Shown here one piece after another: positions 47,071 to 55,539 of a stretch of 64,000 nucleotides of DNA. The stretch lies in contig JAHHDT010000006.1 in assembly GCA_019739225.1 (NCBI GenBank), forward strand, positions 62,001-126,000. The letters are read 5' to 3'. The notes under the pieces are model-generated. The model was not told where the DNA came from, searched no databases, and worked only from the letters and a program-made list of their open reading frames with translations. Source of the DNA: Aquamicrobium sp. Its GTDB lineage: Bacteria; Pseudomonadota; Alphaproteobacteria; Rhizobiales; Rhizobiaceae. Each line of letters begins with the position of its first letter. Position 1 is the stretch's first letter. The translations under genes were made by a program, and so were the position numbers.

Positions 47071-48468
47071 TCAGTAGCGGTAGTGTTCGGGCTTGTAAGG
47101 CCCGTGCTGCGTCACACCGATATAAGCGGCCTGCTCGGTGGACAGTTCGGTGAGCTTCGCGCCGACCTTGTCGAGATGCAGCCGAGCGACCTTCTCGTCC
47201 AGGTGCTTGGGCAGAACATAGACCTCGTTCTTGTACTGCTCTCCCTTGGTCCAGAGCTCGATCTGGGCCAGCACCTGGTTGGTGAAGGACGCGGACATCA
47301 CGAAGCTCGGATGGCCGGTGGCGTTGCCGAGATTGAGCAGGCGTCCTTCCGAAAGCAGGATGATGCGCTTGCTGTCGGGGAACTCGACCAGGTCGACCTG
47401 AGGCTTGACGTTGGTCCACTTCAGATTGCGCAGCGCCTCGACCTGGATCTCGTTGTCGAAGTGGCCGATGTTGCCGACGATCGCCATGTCCTTCATCTTG
47501 CGCATATGGTCGATCGTGATGACGTCCTTGTTGCCGGTCGTCGTGATGACGATGTCGGCGGTCGCGGCCGCCTCGTCCAGCGTGACGACCTCGTAGCCGT
47601 CCATCGCGGCCTGAAGGGCGCAGATCGGATCGACCTCGGTGACCTTGACGCGGGCGCCGGCGCCACGCAGCGAAGCCGACGAGCCCTTGCCGACGTCGCC
47701 ATAACCGCAGACGACCGCGACCTTGCCGGCCATCATCGTGTCGGTGGCGCGGCGAATGCCATCAACCAGGGATTCCTTGCAGCCATACTTGTTGTCGAAC
47801 TTGGACTTGGTCACCGAGTCGTTGACGTTGATGGCCGGGAAAGGAAGCAGCCCCTTATTCTGCAGCTGATAGAGGCGGTTCACGCCGGTGGTCGTCTCTT
47901 CGGTAACGCCCTTGATCGCCTCACGCTGCCTCGTGAAGAAGCCGGGGGTGGCTTCCATGCGCTTCTTGATCTGCGCGAAGAGGATTTCCTCCTCCTCATT
48001 GCCCGGCTTGGAAAGCACATCCTCGCCCGCTTCGGCGCGCGCACCGATCAGGATGTACATGGTGGCATCGCCACCATCGTCGAGGATCATGTTGGAGAGG
48101 CCGCCATCGCCCCACTGGAAGATGCGGTCGGTATATTCCCAGTACTGGGTAAGCGTCTCGCCCTTGACCGCAAAAACCGGGGTGCCGGCGGCGGCAATGG
48201 CTGCTGCAGCGTGGTCCTGCGTCGAGAAGATGTTGCACGAGGCCCAGCGTACTTCGGCGCCGAGCGCCTGCAGCGTCTCGATCAGCACGGCGGTCTGGAT
48301 GGTCATGTGGAGGGAGCCGGTGATGCGCGCGCCCTTGAGCGGCTGGCTTTGAGCGAATTCCTCACGGCTGGCCATCAGGCCCGGCATCTCGGTTTCGGCG
48401 ATCTCAATTTCCTTGCGGCCCCAGTCCGCAAGGGAAATGTCGGCAACGATATAGTCCTGCGCGCTCAT
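47071..48468 (-). CDS. ahcY: Adenosylhomocysteinase (SAH hydrolase)
   Basis: 465 aa, the usual length. It splits S-adenosylhomocysteine into adenosine and homocysteine, keeping methylation and the methyl cycle running. NAD binding is seen in [18 protein letters not shown]-type Rossmann loop (GYGDVGKG); substrate residues in [13 protein letters not shown] and the C-terminal signature YKPEHYRY are present. It carries the extra ~40-residue insert seen in many proteobacterial proteins. ATG at 48466-48468; the open 18 codons upstream are not in the family. A SahR-like palindrome lies upstream at 48573-48588. Confidence 0.97.
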   Translation of the reverse strand: MSAQDYIVADISLADWGRKEIEIAETEMPGLMASREEFAQSQPLKGARITGSLHMTIQTAVLIETLQALGAEVRWASCNIFSTQDHAAAAIAAAGTPVFAVKGETLTQYWEYTDRIFQWGDGGLSNMILDDGGDATMYILIGARAEAGEDVLSKPGNEEEEILFAQIKKRMEATPGFFTRQREAIKGVTEETTTGVNRLYQLQNKGLLPFPAINVNDSVTKSKFDNKYGCKESLVDGIRRATDTMMAGKVAVVCGYGDVGKGSSASLRGAGARVKVTEVDPICALQAAMDGYEVVTLDEAAATADIVITTTGNKDVITIDHMRKMKDMAIVGNIGHFDNEIQVEALRNLKWTNVKPQVDLVEFPDSKRIILLSEGRLLNLGNATGHPSFVMSASFTNQVLAQIELWTKGEQYKNEVYVLPKHLDEKVARLHLDKVGAKLTELSTEQAAYIGVTQHGPYKPEHYRY

Positions 48469-48572
48469 GCGTTCACTCCAGATTCGGTGAAATCGGCGCG
48501 CTCGGGTGTGTATACAGGGCACGCCAGTCTGGCCCGCCGAGTAGCAGAAAACCGCCTTTTCGGCAATAGGAC

Positions 48573-48588
48573 ATAAAGAAATCTTTAT
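48573..48588. promoter_or_regulatory. AT-rich palindrome upstream of ahcY, candidate SahR operator
   Basis: ATAAAGAAATCTTTAT has perfect 6-bp arms around AAAT. It lies 105-120 bases before the ahcY start, in the 144-base gap after the HPr gene. SahR, an ArsR-family regulator of the SAH/methionine cycle, is reported to use ATAAAGATATCTTTAT-like sites in proteobacteria; this site differs at about one position. The assignment rests on memory of that motif and on the ahcY context. Confidence 0.5.
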
Positions 48589-48612
48589 CCGTGCATGTGA
48601 AGCGATGCGCGC

Positions 48613-48918
48613 TCAGCATTCCTCGCCGAAACGGGACGCGACCAGATCGGCGAGGGCTTCCATCAGCTCCGCGGCCTGAGGACCGCTTGCCCTGACGCTG
48701 ATGGCACAGCCAGGACTGGCCGCCAGCATCATCAAACCCATGATGGAGGTGCCGCCGACCTTGACGCCATCCTTTTCGACCTCGACGACCGCGTCGTAGC
48801 CGCTGACCAGCTGAACGAAGCGGGCCGAGGCTCGCGCATGCAGCCCGCGCTTGTTGACGATCGTCAGGTCCCTGCGGATTTCGCCGGGGGCGCCGGCATG
48901 CTCGGCGGGCATGGTCAT
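48613..48918 (-). CDS. ptsH: HPr family phosphocarrier protein (PTS/nitrogen PTS)
   Basis: 101 aa, slightly longer than the standard 85-90. NKRGLHARASARF carries the phospho-accepting His, and GGTSIMGLMMLAAS the regulatory Ser that HprK can phosphorylate. The protein passes phosphate from EI (not in this window) to EIIA. ATG at 48916-48918 overlaps the EIIA stop by four bases; a second ATG two codons later could also serve. Downstream ahcY is separated by 144 bases. Confidence 0.94.
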   Translation of the reverse strand: MTMPAEHAGAPGEIRRDLTIVNKRGLHARASARFVQLVSGYDAVVEVEKDGVKVGGTSIMGLMMLAASPGCAISVRASGPQAAELMEALADLVASRFGEEC

Positions 48919-49316
48919 TTGCCGCTCAGAAGCTGGCTGGCGACGTTGATGTATTTGCGGCCTGCCAACTGGCCCTCCTGGAGGGCTGCCGCCATGTCGT
49001 CATTGGCACGCACGCTGGTGAGCTTGATCAACATCGGCAGGTTTACCCCGGCGATCACCTCGATCTTGCCCGAGCTCATGACCGATATGGCCAGATTGGA
49101 GGGCGTTCCGCCGAACATGTCCGTCAATATGATCACGCCCGTGCCCGTATCCGCGCGTGCAACCGCGTCGACAATATCAGTGCGCCGCTGCTCCATGTCA
49201 TCGTCAGCCCCGATGGACACGGTCTCGAAGTTCTTCTGGGCGCCGACCACGTGTTCGACGGCGTGACGAAATTCCTCGGCCAGACGGCCATGCGTGACGA
49301 GTACGAGCCCGATCAT
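48915..49316 (-). CDS. PTS EIIA domain protein of the mannose/fructose type
   Basis: 133 aa. MIGLVLVTHGRLAEEFRHAV shows the phospho-acceptor His in THG, followed by DMFGGTPSNLA, the conserved active-site neighbourhood of ManX-type EIIA. No EIIB/EIIC permease is nearby, so it is a regulatory EIIA like those in the rhizobial incomplete PTS, signalling carbon or nitrogen state. Start ATG at 49314-49316 fits the family; the longer frame upstream is not similar. It overlaps HPr by four bases. Confidence 0.92.
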   Translation of the reverse strand: MIGLVLVTHGRLAEEFRHAVEHVVGAQKNFETVSIGADDDMEQRRTDIVDAVARADTGTGVIILTDMFGGTPSNLAISVMSSGKIEVIAGVNLPMLIKLTSVRANDDMAAALQEGQLAGRKYINVASQLLSGK

Positions 49317-49634
49317 GCAGGTGACCAGACCCGGCAGGCCCAGGACAATCGAACGGGTGAACGTTTCGAGGGGTTCTCGCCGGACCTGCAACAGTCCCCG
49401 GCATCGCCAGAATTGATCAACAATCACTCCCCGTCACACGCGCTCGCGCAGTCATTCTCGACTCGCGCAATCCGACTTGGCCCCTAACCCCTGCTTCCGG
49501 ATAACGCGGCGCGCGGAGCCAGACGGCAAGGTGCGCTATCTTGTCAGCGGTTTGACCTTTGACAAGTCCAAATTTGCACCAAAGAGGGCCAAATTGCCGC
49601 AGTTTTGCGCAAAGTCTGGCAACAAATGGGTCAG
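49317..49634. other. Intergenic region between hprK and EIIA genes
   Basis: 318 bases without a credible gene. It probably holds the promoter of the EIIA-HPr pair. The most visible structure is a 7-bp inverted repeat CTTGTCA...TGACAAG (49540-49566) and an AT-rich stretch just right of it. I could not place firm -35 and -10 boxes. Confidence 0.5.
49540..49566. repeat. Inverted repeat upstream of the EIIA-HPr operon
   Basis: CTTGTCA (49540-49546) and TGACAAG (49560-49566) are perfect 7-bp inverted arms with a 13-base spacer, so their centres are 20 bp apart, about two helix turns. It may be a regulator site. Nothing in the sequence says which regulator. Confidence 0.4.
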
Positions 49635-50078
49635 CTACCCGGGCTCGCCGGCTAACCAGGCGAGAATGGCCGCTACATTCGCCTCGACATTACGTTCCGG
49701 CAAGGCGAGGCACGGCAAAGAAACGCCGAGCACCACCTCAGATATCGGTTCCCGATGGCGCGGCGCGGCGGCCGGCTCGACCAGCATCACCAGCCGGTCC
49801 ACAACGGCACGCTTCTCGAATGCCGTCGGCGCGGGTCCGTAACCGCGCAACTCCACCAGGCCGGCTATGGCATCGGGAGCTTCGGCAAGGAGGCGGTCAT
49901 CGCTGTTCTCGAGCCATACCTGATCGTCGGAAACCAGCGCAGCGAAATCGCCGCGGGCATGCAGCGTTGCCACGAGATGAAACGCCAGAGCCGATTTTCC
50001 GGATCCCGAGCGACCGGTGATGAGAAGCCCGCTTTCGCCCACCACGACGGCACTGGCGTGGAGGTTCGTCCGCGCCAT
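49635..50078 (-). CDS. hprK: HPr kinase/phosphorylase, short alphaproteobacterial form
   Basis: 147 aa, lacking the N-terminal domain of Gram-positive HprK. The catalytic core is intact: Walker A TGRSGSGKSALAF, the second motif ALVSDDQVWL and the HprK signature region around LVELRGYGP and VVDRLVMLVEP. It phosphorylates HPr on Ser using ATP, which blocks the normal phosphorelay. The ATG overlaps the chvG stop by one base (TGATG), so it is coupled to the chvI-chvG operon. The downstream 318-base gap separates it from EIIA. Confidence 0.92.
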   Translation of the reverse strand: MARTNLHASAVVVGESGLLITGRSGSGKSALAFHLVATLHARGDFAALVSDDQVWLENSDDRLLAEAPDAIAGLVELRGYGPAPTAFEKRAVVDRLVMLVEPAAAPRHREPISEVVLGVSLPCLALPERNVEANVAAILAWLAGEPG

Positions 50079-51859
50079 CAGGCTTCGGCAGGCAATGTGA
50101 CGATGAACCGCGCACCCCTGAAATCGCCGGGCTTGGCGCCGGGGATATTTTCGGCCGTCAGGTGGCCGCCATGCGCCTCGACGATCTGGCGACTGATCGA
50201 CAGGCCGAGGCCGGAATTCTGCCCGAACGCCTCACTAGAGGGTCGATCGGTGTAGAAACGCTCGAAGATACGCTCGATGTCATCCACCTTGATGCCCGGG
50301 CCATTGTCCTCGACCGTCACGACGACGTGATGCGCCGTACGCGACAAGGTGATGAGGATGCGCCCGTCTTCTTCCGGCACGAACGACCGCCCATTCTCGA
50401 TCAGGTTGGTCAGCACCTGGCCAATGCGCAAGTCGTGTCCGGAAACGAAGAAGTCCCGCGCCGGCTGACCTTTCTTGGCTGTGCGGACGTCGATCGCCAC
50501 GTTCTTCTTGTCCCGGCGAGACTCCCGCGAGGCCTCGGCGATTTCGGTGATCAGTTTCAGCAGGTCGACACGACGGCCATCCTCGCGGGCGAGCTCAGCA
50601 TCGAGACGCGATGCATCCGAGATGTCGGTGATGAGCCTGTCGAGGCGGCGAACATCGTGCTGGATCACCTCAAGAAGGCGCGCCCGCGACTCTTCCGTCT
50701 TGGCCAATGGCAGAGTTTCGACCGCGCTGCGCAGCGACGTAAGCGGGTTCTTTAGTTCATGGCTGACATCCGCCGCGAAGCTTTCGATCGCCTCAATGCG
50801 AGCATAGAGCGCATTCGTCATGTCACGCAGGGCAACGGAAAGATTCCCGATTTCGTCCTGCCTGTCCGAGAAGTCGGGAATCTCCTCGCGGTTCTTCACG
50901 CCGCGCCTGACCCTGACGGCGGCCGCCGCCAGGCGCCGCAGCGGGTTCGCGATCGTCGAGGCCAGCAACATGGACAGGATGGCGTTGACCAGGGCAGCCA
51001 CGCCGAAAACCCTGAGGATGGCACGCTGTTCCGCCTGAACGATCTTATCGATGTCGCCGCCCTGCGTCGACAGCATCAACACGCCGAGCACGGCCCGGAA
51101 GCGCTGGACCGGCACGGCCACGGAGACGATCTGCTCGCCCTGATCGCTGCGGCGCACGATGAAGGACGGGCTGCCCTGCAATGCCTGCATGACTTCGGGA
51201 TAGGCTGTGCCGCTGCCGCCAGGCTGTTCGTGGTAAAGTGGCAGGTCGGAGCGCCGGAAGAGGCTAAGCAGAAGCTTTTCGGCGCGCTCCAGCAGGCCCG
51301 GCTTCTCCTCCTCAACGGGCGGAAGGCCGTAACGCAGGATCTGGCCGCGCGAATAGAGCGCACGGGAATCGAGCAGCAGGTTGGCGTCGCGATCGAAGAT
51401 GCGCGCACGTGTCAGCGTTGGCGAGATCAGGCGGCGCAAGACTGGCGCGACCCGCTCCGGGTTGATGGGGAAGTGCAGGCTGTCCAGTTGCCCCGACCCC
51501 GGCGGCAGGCTTTCCCCTGCTTGAAGCTCCAGGAGTTTCTCGGGATCGATGGTGATCGAATCTGTCTCGACCGTCGCCGACGCGGCAATCGCGCTGGCGA
51601 TGATCTCGCCCTGGATCATCAGGCTTTCGATCCGCGCCTGAACGAGCCCGTCGCGAAACTGGTTGATGTAGAGAATGCCGACAACCATGACCCCGAGCGC
51701 GGCCAGGTTCAGAACGAGGATACGGCGCGTCAGGCTCGAGAAGACATAATGGCCCAGCACCCGCCTGACCGGCACGAGAACGTGCCGGCTCAAGGGCCTG
51801 GACCCGCGCTTCACCTCGGATTTTGTCCCGGTGACGCCTTTTTCGATGTCTGCCGCCAT
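50078..51859 (-). CDS. chvG: Sensor histidine kinase ChvG (ExoS)
   Basis: 593 aa. Two membrane helices (around RRILVLNLAALGVMVVGILYI and VAALVNAILSMLLAST) enclose a periplasmic sensing domain; a HAMP domain follows, then the H-box FAADVSHELKNPLTSLRSA with the phospho-His, and an HATPase domain with N, G1 (VEDNGPGIKV) and G2 (GLGLSI) boxes. In Sinorhizobium and Agrobacterium ChvG senses acid and envelope stress and phosphorylates ChvI. It is downstream of chvI, 29 bases apart, and its stop overlaps the hprK start by one base. Confidence 0.94.
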   Translation of the reverse strand: MAADIEKGVTGTKSEVKRGSRPLSRHVLVPVRRVLGHYVFSSLTRRILVLNLAALGVMVVGILYINQFRDGLVQARIESLMIQGEIIASAIAASATVETDSITIDPEKLLELQAGESLPPGSGQLDSLHFPINPERVAPVLRRLISPTLTRARIFDRDANLLLDSRALYSRGQILRYGLPPVEEEKPGLLERAEKLLLSLFRRSDLPLYHEQPGGSGTAYPEVMQALQGSPSFIVRRSDQGEQIVSVAVPVQRFRAVLGVLMLSTQGGDIDKIVQAEQRAILRVFGVAALVNAILSMLLASTIANPLRRLAAAAVRVRRGVKNREEIPDFSDRQDEIGNLSVALRDMTNALYARIEAIESFAADVSHELKNPLTSLRSAVETLPLAKTEESRARLLEVIQHDVRRLDRLITDISDASRLDAELAREDGRRVDLLKLITEIAEASRESRRDKKNVAIDVRTAKKGQPARDFFVSGHDLRIGQVLTNLIENGRSFVPEEDGRILITLSRTAHHVVVTVEDNGPGIKVDDIERIFERFYTDRPSSEAFGQNSGLGLSISRQIVEAHGGHLTAENIPGAKPGDFRGARFIVTLPAEA

Positions 51860-51888
51860 TCAGCCCTGCAGTAGTCGCCTCGCGGGCG

Positions 51889-52590
51889 TCATGCCTCGCG
51901 GAAGCGGTAGCCTACCCCATAAAGCGTCTCGATCATGTCGAAATCGTCGTCGACGGCCTTGAACTTCTTGCGCAGCCGCTTGATGTGGCTGTCGATGGTG
52001 CGGTCGTCGACATAGACCTGCTCGTCGTAAGCAGAATCCATAAGCGCATCGCGGCTCTTGACCACGCCGGGGCGCTGCGCCAGCGAATGCAGGATAAGGA
52101 ATTCAGTGACCGTCAGCGTAACCGGTTCGCCCCGCCACGTGCAGGTGTGACGCTCCTGGTCCATGACAAGCTGGCCGCGCTCCAGCGAGCGCGCCTGCTG
52201 GCCGGGGGTCTTGACGCCTGCCTCGCGAGCATTGGCGCGGCGCAGGACGGCACGGACACGCTCAACGAGCAGCCTTTGCGAGAACGGTTTGCGGATAAAG
52301 TCGTCGGCGCCCATCTTCAGTCCGAAGAGCTCGTCGATCTCGTCATCCTTGGACGTGAGAAAGATGACCGGCATGTCGCTCTTCTGGCGCAAGCGCCGCA
52401 GCAACTCCATGCCGTCCATGCGGGGCATCTTGATATCGAAGATGGCGAGATTGGGCGGGCGCGCGGAAAGACCCTCAAGCGCAGAGGCGCCGTCGGTATA
52501 GGTCTCGACGCGATAGCCTTCGGACTCCAACGCGATCGAAACTGACGTCAGGATGTTCCGGTCGTCATCGACAAGCGCGATCGTTGCCAT
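51889..52590 (-). CDS. chvI: Response regulator ChvI
   Basis: 233 aa, OmpR type. The receiver domain has IALVDDDRN (acidic pair), phospho-Asp in [13 protein letters not shown], Thr in [12 protein letters not shown] and Lys in FIRKPFSQ. The C-terminal winged helix includes [29 protein letters not shown]. It controls exopolysaccharide, motility and acid-response genes in rhizobia, and may affect pckA. The start Met at 52588-52590 matches ChvI; an ATG six codons upstream (52606-52608) is possible. Confidence 0.95.
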   Translation of the reverse strand: MATIALVDDDRNILTSVSIALESEGYRVETYTDGASALEGLSARPPNLAIFDIKMPRMDGMELLRRLRQKSDMPVIFLTSKDDEIDELFGLKMGADDFIRKPFSQRLLVERVRAVLRRANAREAGVKTPGQQARSLERGQLVMDQERHTCTWRGEPVTLTVTEFLILHSLAQRPGVVKSRDALMDSAYDEQVYVDDRTIDSHIKRLRKKFKAVDDDFDMIETLYGVGYRFREA

Positions 52591-52948
52591 TTCAAGTGGC
52601 TCCCTCATGAGCGGGTGTCCCTTCCTGCATCGAGAAGGGGCTGTAGACGGACAAATTGGGTACAAATTGTGGCATGCTGCCTCCCCGCATGCACGGCCGG
52701 CGGCAGAAAGGCAAGCGCCCCCATTCCTTCGCCGGCTTGTCGGTCATCAACGAATATGTGTCGACCGCCGGAAGATTTAAACAGTTACAACCGATTTAAA
52801 CAGAGTTCAAAATCTTTAAATCGATTAATGATTTGAAATCAATGGGCTTTTCTGTTTCTGAACCTTTCACCTCCCGTTCGGGCGAACGCGTTCAACCCCA
52901 TCGAGAGGAGAACATCTTTCGGTTCGGCTCCGTTGTTTGGTGGTAAGG
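52591..52948. other. Divergent intergenic region chvI-pckA
   Basis: 358 bases without a gene, AT-rich on the right half. It must carry the promoters of chvI (leftward) and pckA (rightward). It holds the GATTTAAACAG direct repeat (52774-52803) and a reversed GATTTAAA (52815-52822). In rhizobia chvGI and pckA are also neighbours. Confidence 0.6.
52774..52822. repeat. GATTTAAA repeats in the chvI-pckA promoter region
   Basis: GATTTAAACAG occurs twice as an 11-bp perfect direct repeat (52774-52784 and 52793-52803), with start points 19 bp apart, and once inverted as TTTAAATC at 52815-52822. Such evenly phased boxes look like binding sites for a dimeric or tandem regulator. ChvI itself is a natural candidate, but I cannot match the boxes to a known ChvI consensus. 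Confidence 0.5.
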
Positions 52949-54559
52949 ATGAAAGAAATCGGCCTGCGCAATCCCGGTAACGGGATCGAAACCTGCGGTT
53001 TGAGGACCTCGGGGACGGTTCACTACAATCTCGTCCCGGCCGAACTGGTCGAGCATGCGCTGCGCCGCGGCGAAGCAAGACTGACGGCCCACGGTGCGCT
53101 TGTCGCCACGACGGGGCAGCACACCGGGCGTTCGCCGAAGGACAAGTTCGTCGTGCGTGATGCGGACACCGACGCGCAGATCTGGTGGGACAACAACAAG
53201 GCGATGTCGCCGGAGCAGTTCGCGCTCCTGTACGACGACTTCCTCGCCCACGCGGCGAAGCTCGATCTCTACGTCCAGGATCTCGTGGGCGGTGCGGACG
53301 AGGCGAACAGCCTGCCTACACGTGTCGTCACGGAATATGCCTGGCATTCGCATTTCATCCGCAATCTGCTGATCCGCCCCGCGCGCGAGGCCCTTTCCAG
53401 CTTCGCGCCCAAGATGACGATCATCGACCTGCCGTCGTTCAGGGCCGATCCTGCCCGACATGGCTGCAGGACCGAGACGGTCATCGCGATCGACTTCGCC
53501 CGCATGGTGGTGCTGATCGGCGGCACGTCTTACGCCGGCGAGATGAAGAAGTCGGTCTTCACCGCGCTGAACTACCTGCTGCCGGCGCGCGGCGTGATGC
53601 CCATGCACTGCTCGGCCAATGAAGGGCCGCAAGGTGATGCGGCCGTGTTCTTCGGCCTGTCCGGCACCGGCAAGACCACGCTTTCAGCCGATCCTCGTCG
53701 CACGCTCATCGGCGACGACGAACATGGCTGGGGCGAAGACGGCATCTTCAATTTCGAAGGCGGCTGCTACGCCAAGACCATCAAGCTTTCGGCCGAAGCA
53801 GAGCCTGAGATTTTTGCGACGACGCGGCGCTTTGGCACCGTACTTGAAAACGTGGTGCTGGACGACAATCGCGTGCCGGACTTCGACGACGGCTCGCTCA
53901 CCGAGAACACGCGCTGCGCCTACCCGCTCGACTTCATCCCCAATGCCAGCGCTACGGGGCGGGCAGGGCATCCGAAGAACATCATCATGCTGACCGCGGA
54001 CGCGTTCGGCGTGATGCCACCCATCGCACGGCTGACGCCGGCGCAGGCGATGTATCACTTCCTTTCAGGCTACACCGCCAAGGTCGCCGGGACGGAAAAG
54101 GGCGTGACCGAACCCGAGGCGACCTTCTCCACCTGCTTCGGCGCACCCTTCATGCCGCGCCATCCTTCCGAATACGGCAACCTGCTGCGCGACCTCATTG
54201 CGCGGCACGGCGTCGATTGCTGGCTCGTCAACACCGGCTGGACTGGCGGCGCCTATGGGGTCGGCAGCCGCATGCCGATCAAGGCCACCAGAGCGCTGCT
54301 TTCGGCTGCCCTCGACGGCTCGCTGAACGAGGCGGAATTCCGTACCGACGCCAATTTCGGCTTCGAGGTGCCTGTGTCGGTCCCCGGAGTGGACACCGCG
54401 ATCCTCGATCCGCGCTCGACCTGGGCGGACAAGGAAGCCTACGACCGGCAGGCCAAGCGGCTAGTCGGGATGTTCATCGACAATTTCGCCAAGTTCGAAG
54501 CGCACGTCGACGCCAGCACGCTGAGCGCCGCGCCGCGGCTGCAAGAAGCCGCCGAATAG
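52949..54559 (+). CDS. pckA: Phosphoenolpyruvate carboxykinase (ATP)
   Basis: 536 aa. It turns oxaloacetate and ATP into PEP, the first step of gluconeogenesis from C4 acids. The kinase-1a loop [11 protein letters not shown], the kinase-2 GDDEHGW and the substrate region RSPKDKFVV and [12 protein letters not shown] are all intact. The ATG at 52949 is preceded by GGTAAGG; a TTG four codons upstream is possible. It is divergent from chvI and ends at a strong terminator (54584-54612). Confidence 0.97.
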   Translation: MKEIGLRNPGNGIETCGLRTSGTVHYNLVPAELVEHALRRGEARLTAHGALVATTGQHTGRSPKDKFVVRDADTDAQIWWDNNKAMSPEQFALLYDDFLAHAAKLDLYVQDLVGGADEANSLPTRVVTEYAWHSHFIRNLLIRPAREALSSFAPKMTIIDLPSFRADPARHGCRTETVIAIDFARMVVLIGGTSYAGEMKKSVFTALNYLLPARGVMPMHCSANEGPQGDAAVFFGLSGTGKTTLSADPRRTLIGDDEHGWGEDGIFNFEGGCYAKTIKLSAEAEPEIFATTRRFGTVLENVVLDDNRVPDFDDGSLTENTRCAYPLDFIPNASATGRAGHPKNIIMLTADAFGVMPPIARLTPAQAMYHFLSGYTAKVAGTEKGVTEPEATFSTCFGAPFMPRHPSEYGNLLRDLIARHGVDCWLVNTGWTGGAYGVGSRMPIKATRALLSAALDGSLNEAEFRTDANFGFEVPVSVPGVDTAILDPRSTWADKEAYDRQAKRLVGMFIDNFAKFEAHVDASTLSAAPRLQEAAE

Positions 54560-54583
54560 CAGCTGCCCACTGCAATTTTCATG

Positions 54584-54612
54584 AAGGCCCGGTTCAAACC
54601 CGGGCCTTTTCT
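54584..54612 (+). terminator. Terminator after pckA
   Basis: AAGGCCCGG and CCGGGCCTT form a 9-bp stem around a seven-base loop, followed by TTTTCTTT on the plus strand, about 25 bases after the stop. Confidence 0.85.
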
Positions 54613-54659
54613 TTGCGCTGCGGTCATGATTGCATGCGGTGACCGGGAGGAAACCGTCG

Positions 54660-55325
54660 ATGCTCGCCATGCACAAACCACTCGCCTTCGCCGGCTACGC
54701 GCCGGAGGAAATGTCGACGCGCGCGGCCGATTTCCGCAGACTGATGGACAGGCGCCGGACCGTACGCGATTTTTCCCCGCGCCCCGTGCCGAAGGCCCTT
54801 ATTGAGGATTGCGTCATGACGGCGGCGACGGCGCCGTCCGGCGCCAACCAGCAGCCCTGGACATTCGTGTGTATCAGCGAACCCGCCCTTAAGAACCAGA
54901 TCAGGGTAGCGGCCGAGAAAGAGGAACGGGAGTTCTACAGCGGCCGCGCATCCGCCGAATGGCTCGACGCGCTCGCGCCTCTCGGCACGGACGCGGACAA
55001 GCCATTTCTGGAAGCCGCGCCCTGGCTCATCGCCATCTTCGCGCAGCGCTACGGGCTCGGCCCCGACGGCAAACGCGCCAAGCACTACTACGTCCCGGAA
55101 TCGGTCGGCATCGCGACCGGCCTGCTGATCGCCAGCCTGCACAATGCCGGTCTTGCGACGCTGACCCACACACCGTCGCCGATGGGCTTTCTGAACGAGA
55201 TCTGCGGCAGGCCGGAGCACGAAAAGGCACTGATCCTGCTCGTGGCCGGCTATCCCGCCGACGAGGCCAAGGTCCCGGACATCAAGCGCAAGTCGGTAGA
55301 GGACGTCATCGTCTGGAAGGACTAG
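54660..55325 (+). CDS. Nitroreductase family protein
   Basis: 221 aa FMN-dependent fold. [20 protein letters not shown] at the start and [20 protein letters not shown] are the FMN-phosphate and substrate regions, and the later [23 protein letters not shown] is typical of the iodotyrosine deiodinase-like/BluB-like branch of the family. It probably reduces a quinone- or nitro-like compound with NAD(P)H; the exact substrate is unknown. The ATG at 54660 follows GGGAGG; a TTG ten codons upstream is open. It is monocistronic as far as I can see. Confidence 0.88.
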   Translation: MLAMHKPLAFAGYAPEEMSTRAADFRRLMDRRRTVRDFSPRPVPKALIEDCVMTAATAPSGANQQPWTFVCISEPALKNQIRVAAEKEEREFYSGRASAEWLDALAPLGTDADKPFLEAAPWLIAIFAQRYGLGPDGKRAKHYYVPESVGIATGLLIASLHNAGLATLTHTPSPMGFLNEICGRPEHEKALILLVAGYPADEAKVPDIKRKSVEDVIVWKD

Positions 55326-55539
55326 CGGGTCTTCTCGACCCCATGCCGAAGGCTTCGCCGCGGTTCACCGAGATTTAATCTATTGCGCGTTCTTTGGGAC
55401 GTGAGGGTCCGGACGACTATCGTCCGGCCAGACATGACGTCGAACCTCTGCCGGCTCCGGCATTCCCGCGTTCATCTCCCGCCAGATCTCCATGCCCGGG
55501 ACCGAAACGGTCGCCGGATGCCGTTCCGAAGGCCCGACC

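Noticed and set aside
47059-48576. 505-codon open frame antisense to ahcY
   Set aside because: Shadow; the AhcY motifs and length are unambiguous.
48469-48612. Possible SAH or SAM riboswitch upstream of ahcY
   Set aside because: I could not build a convincing riboswitch core; the palindrome is more like a DNA operator.
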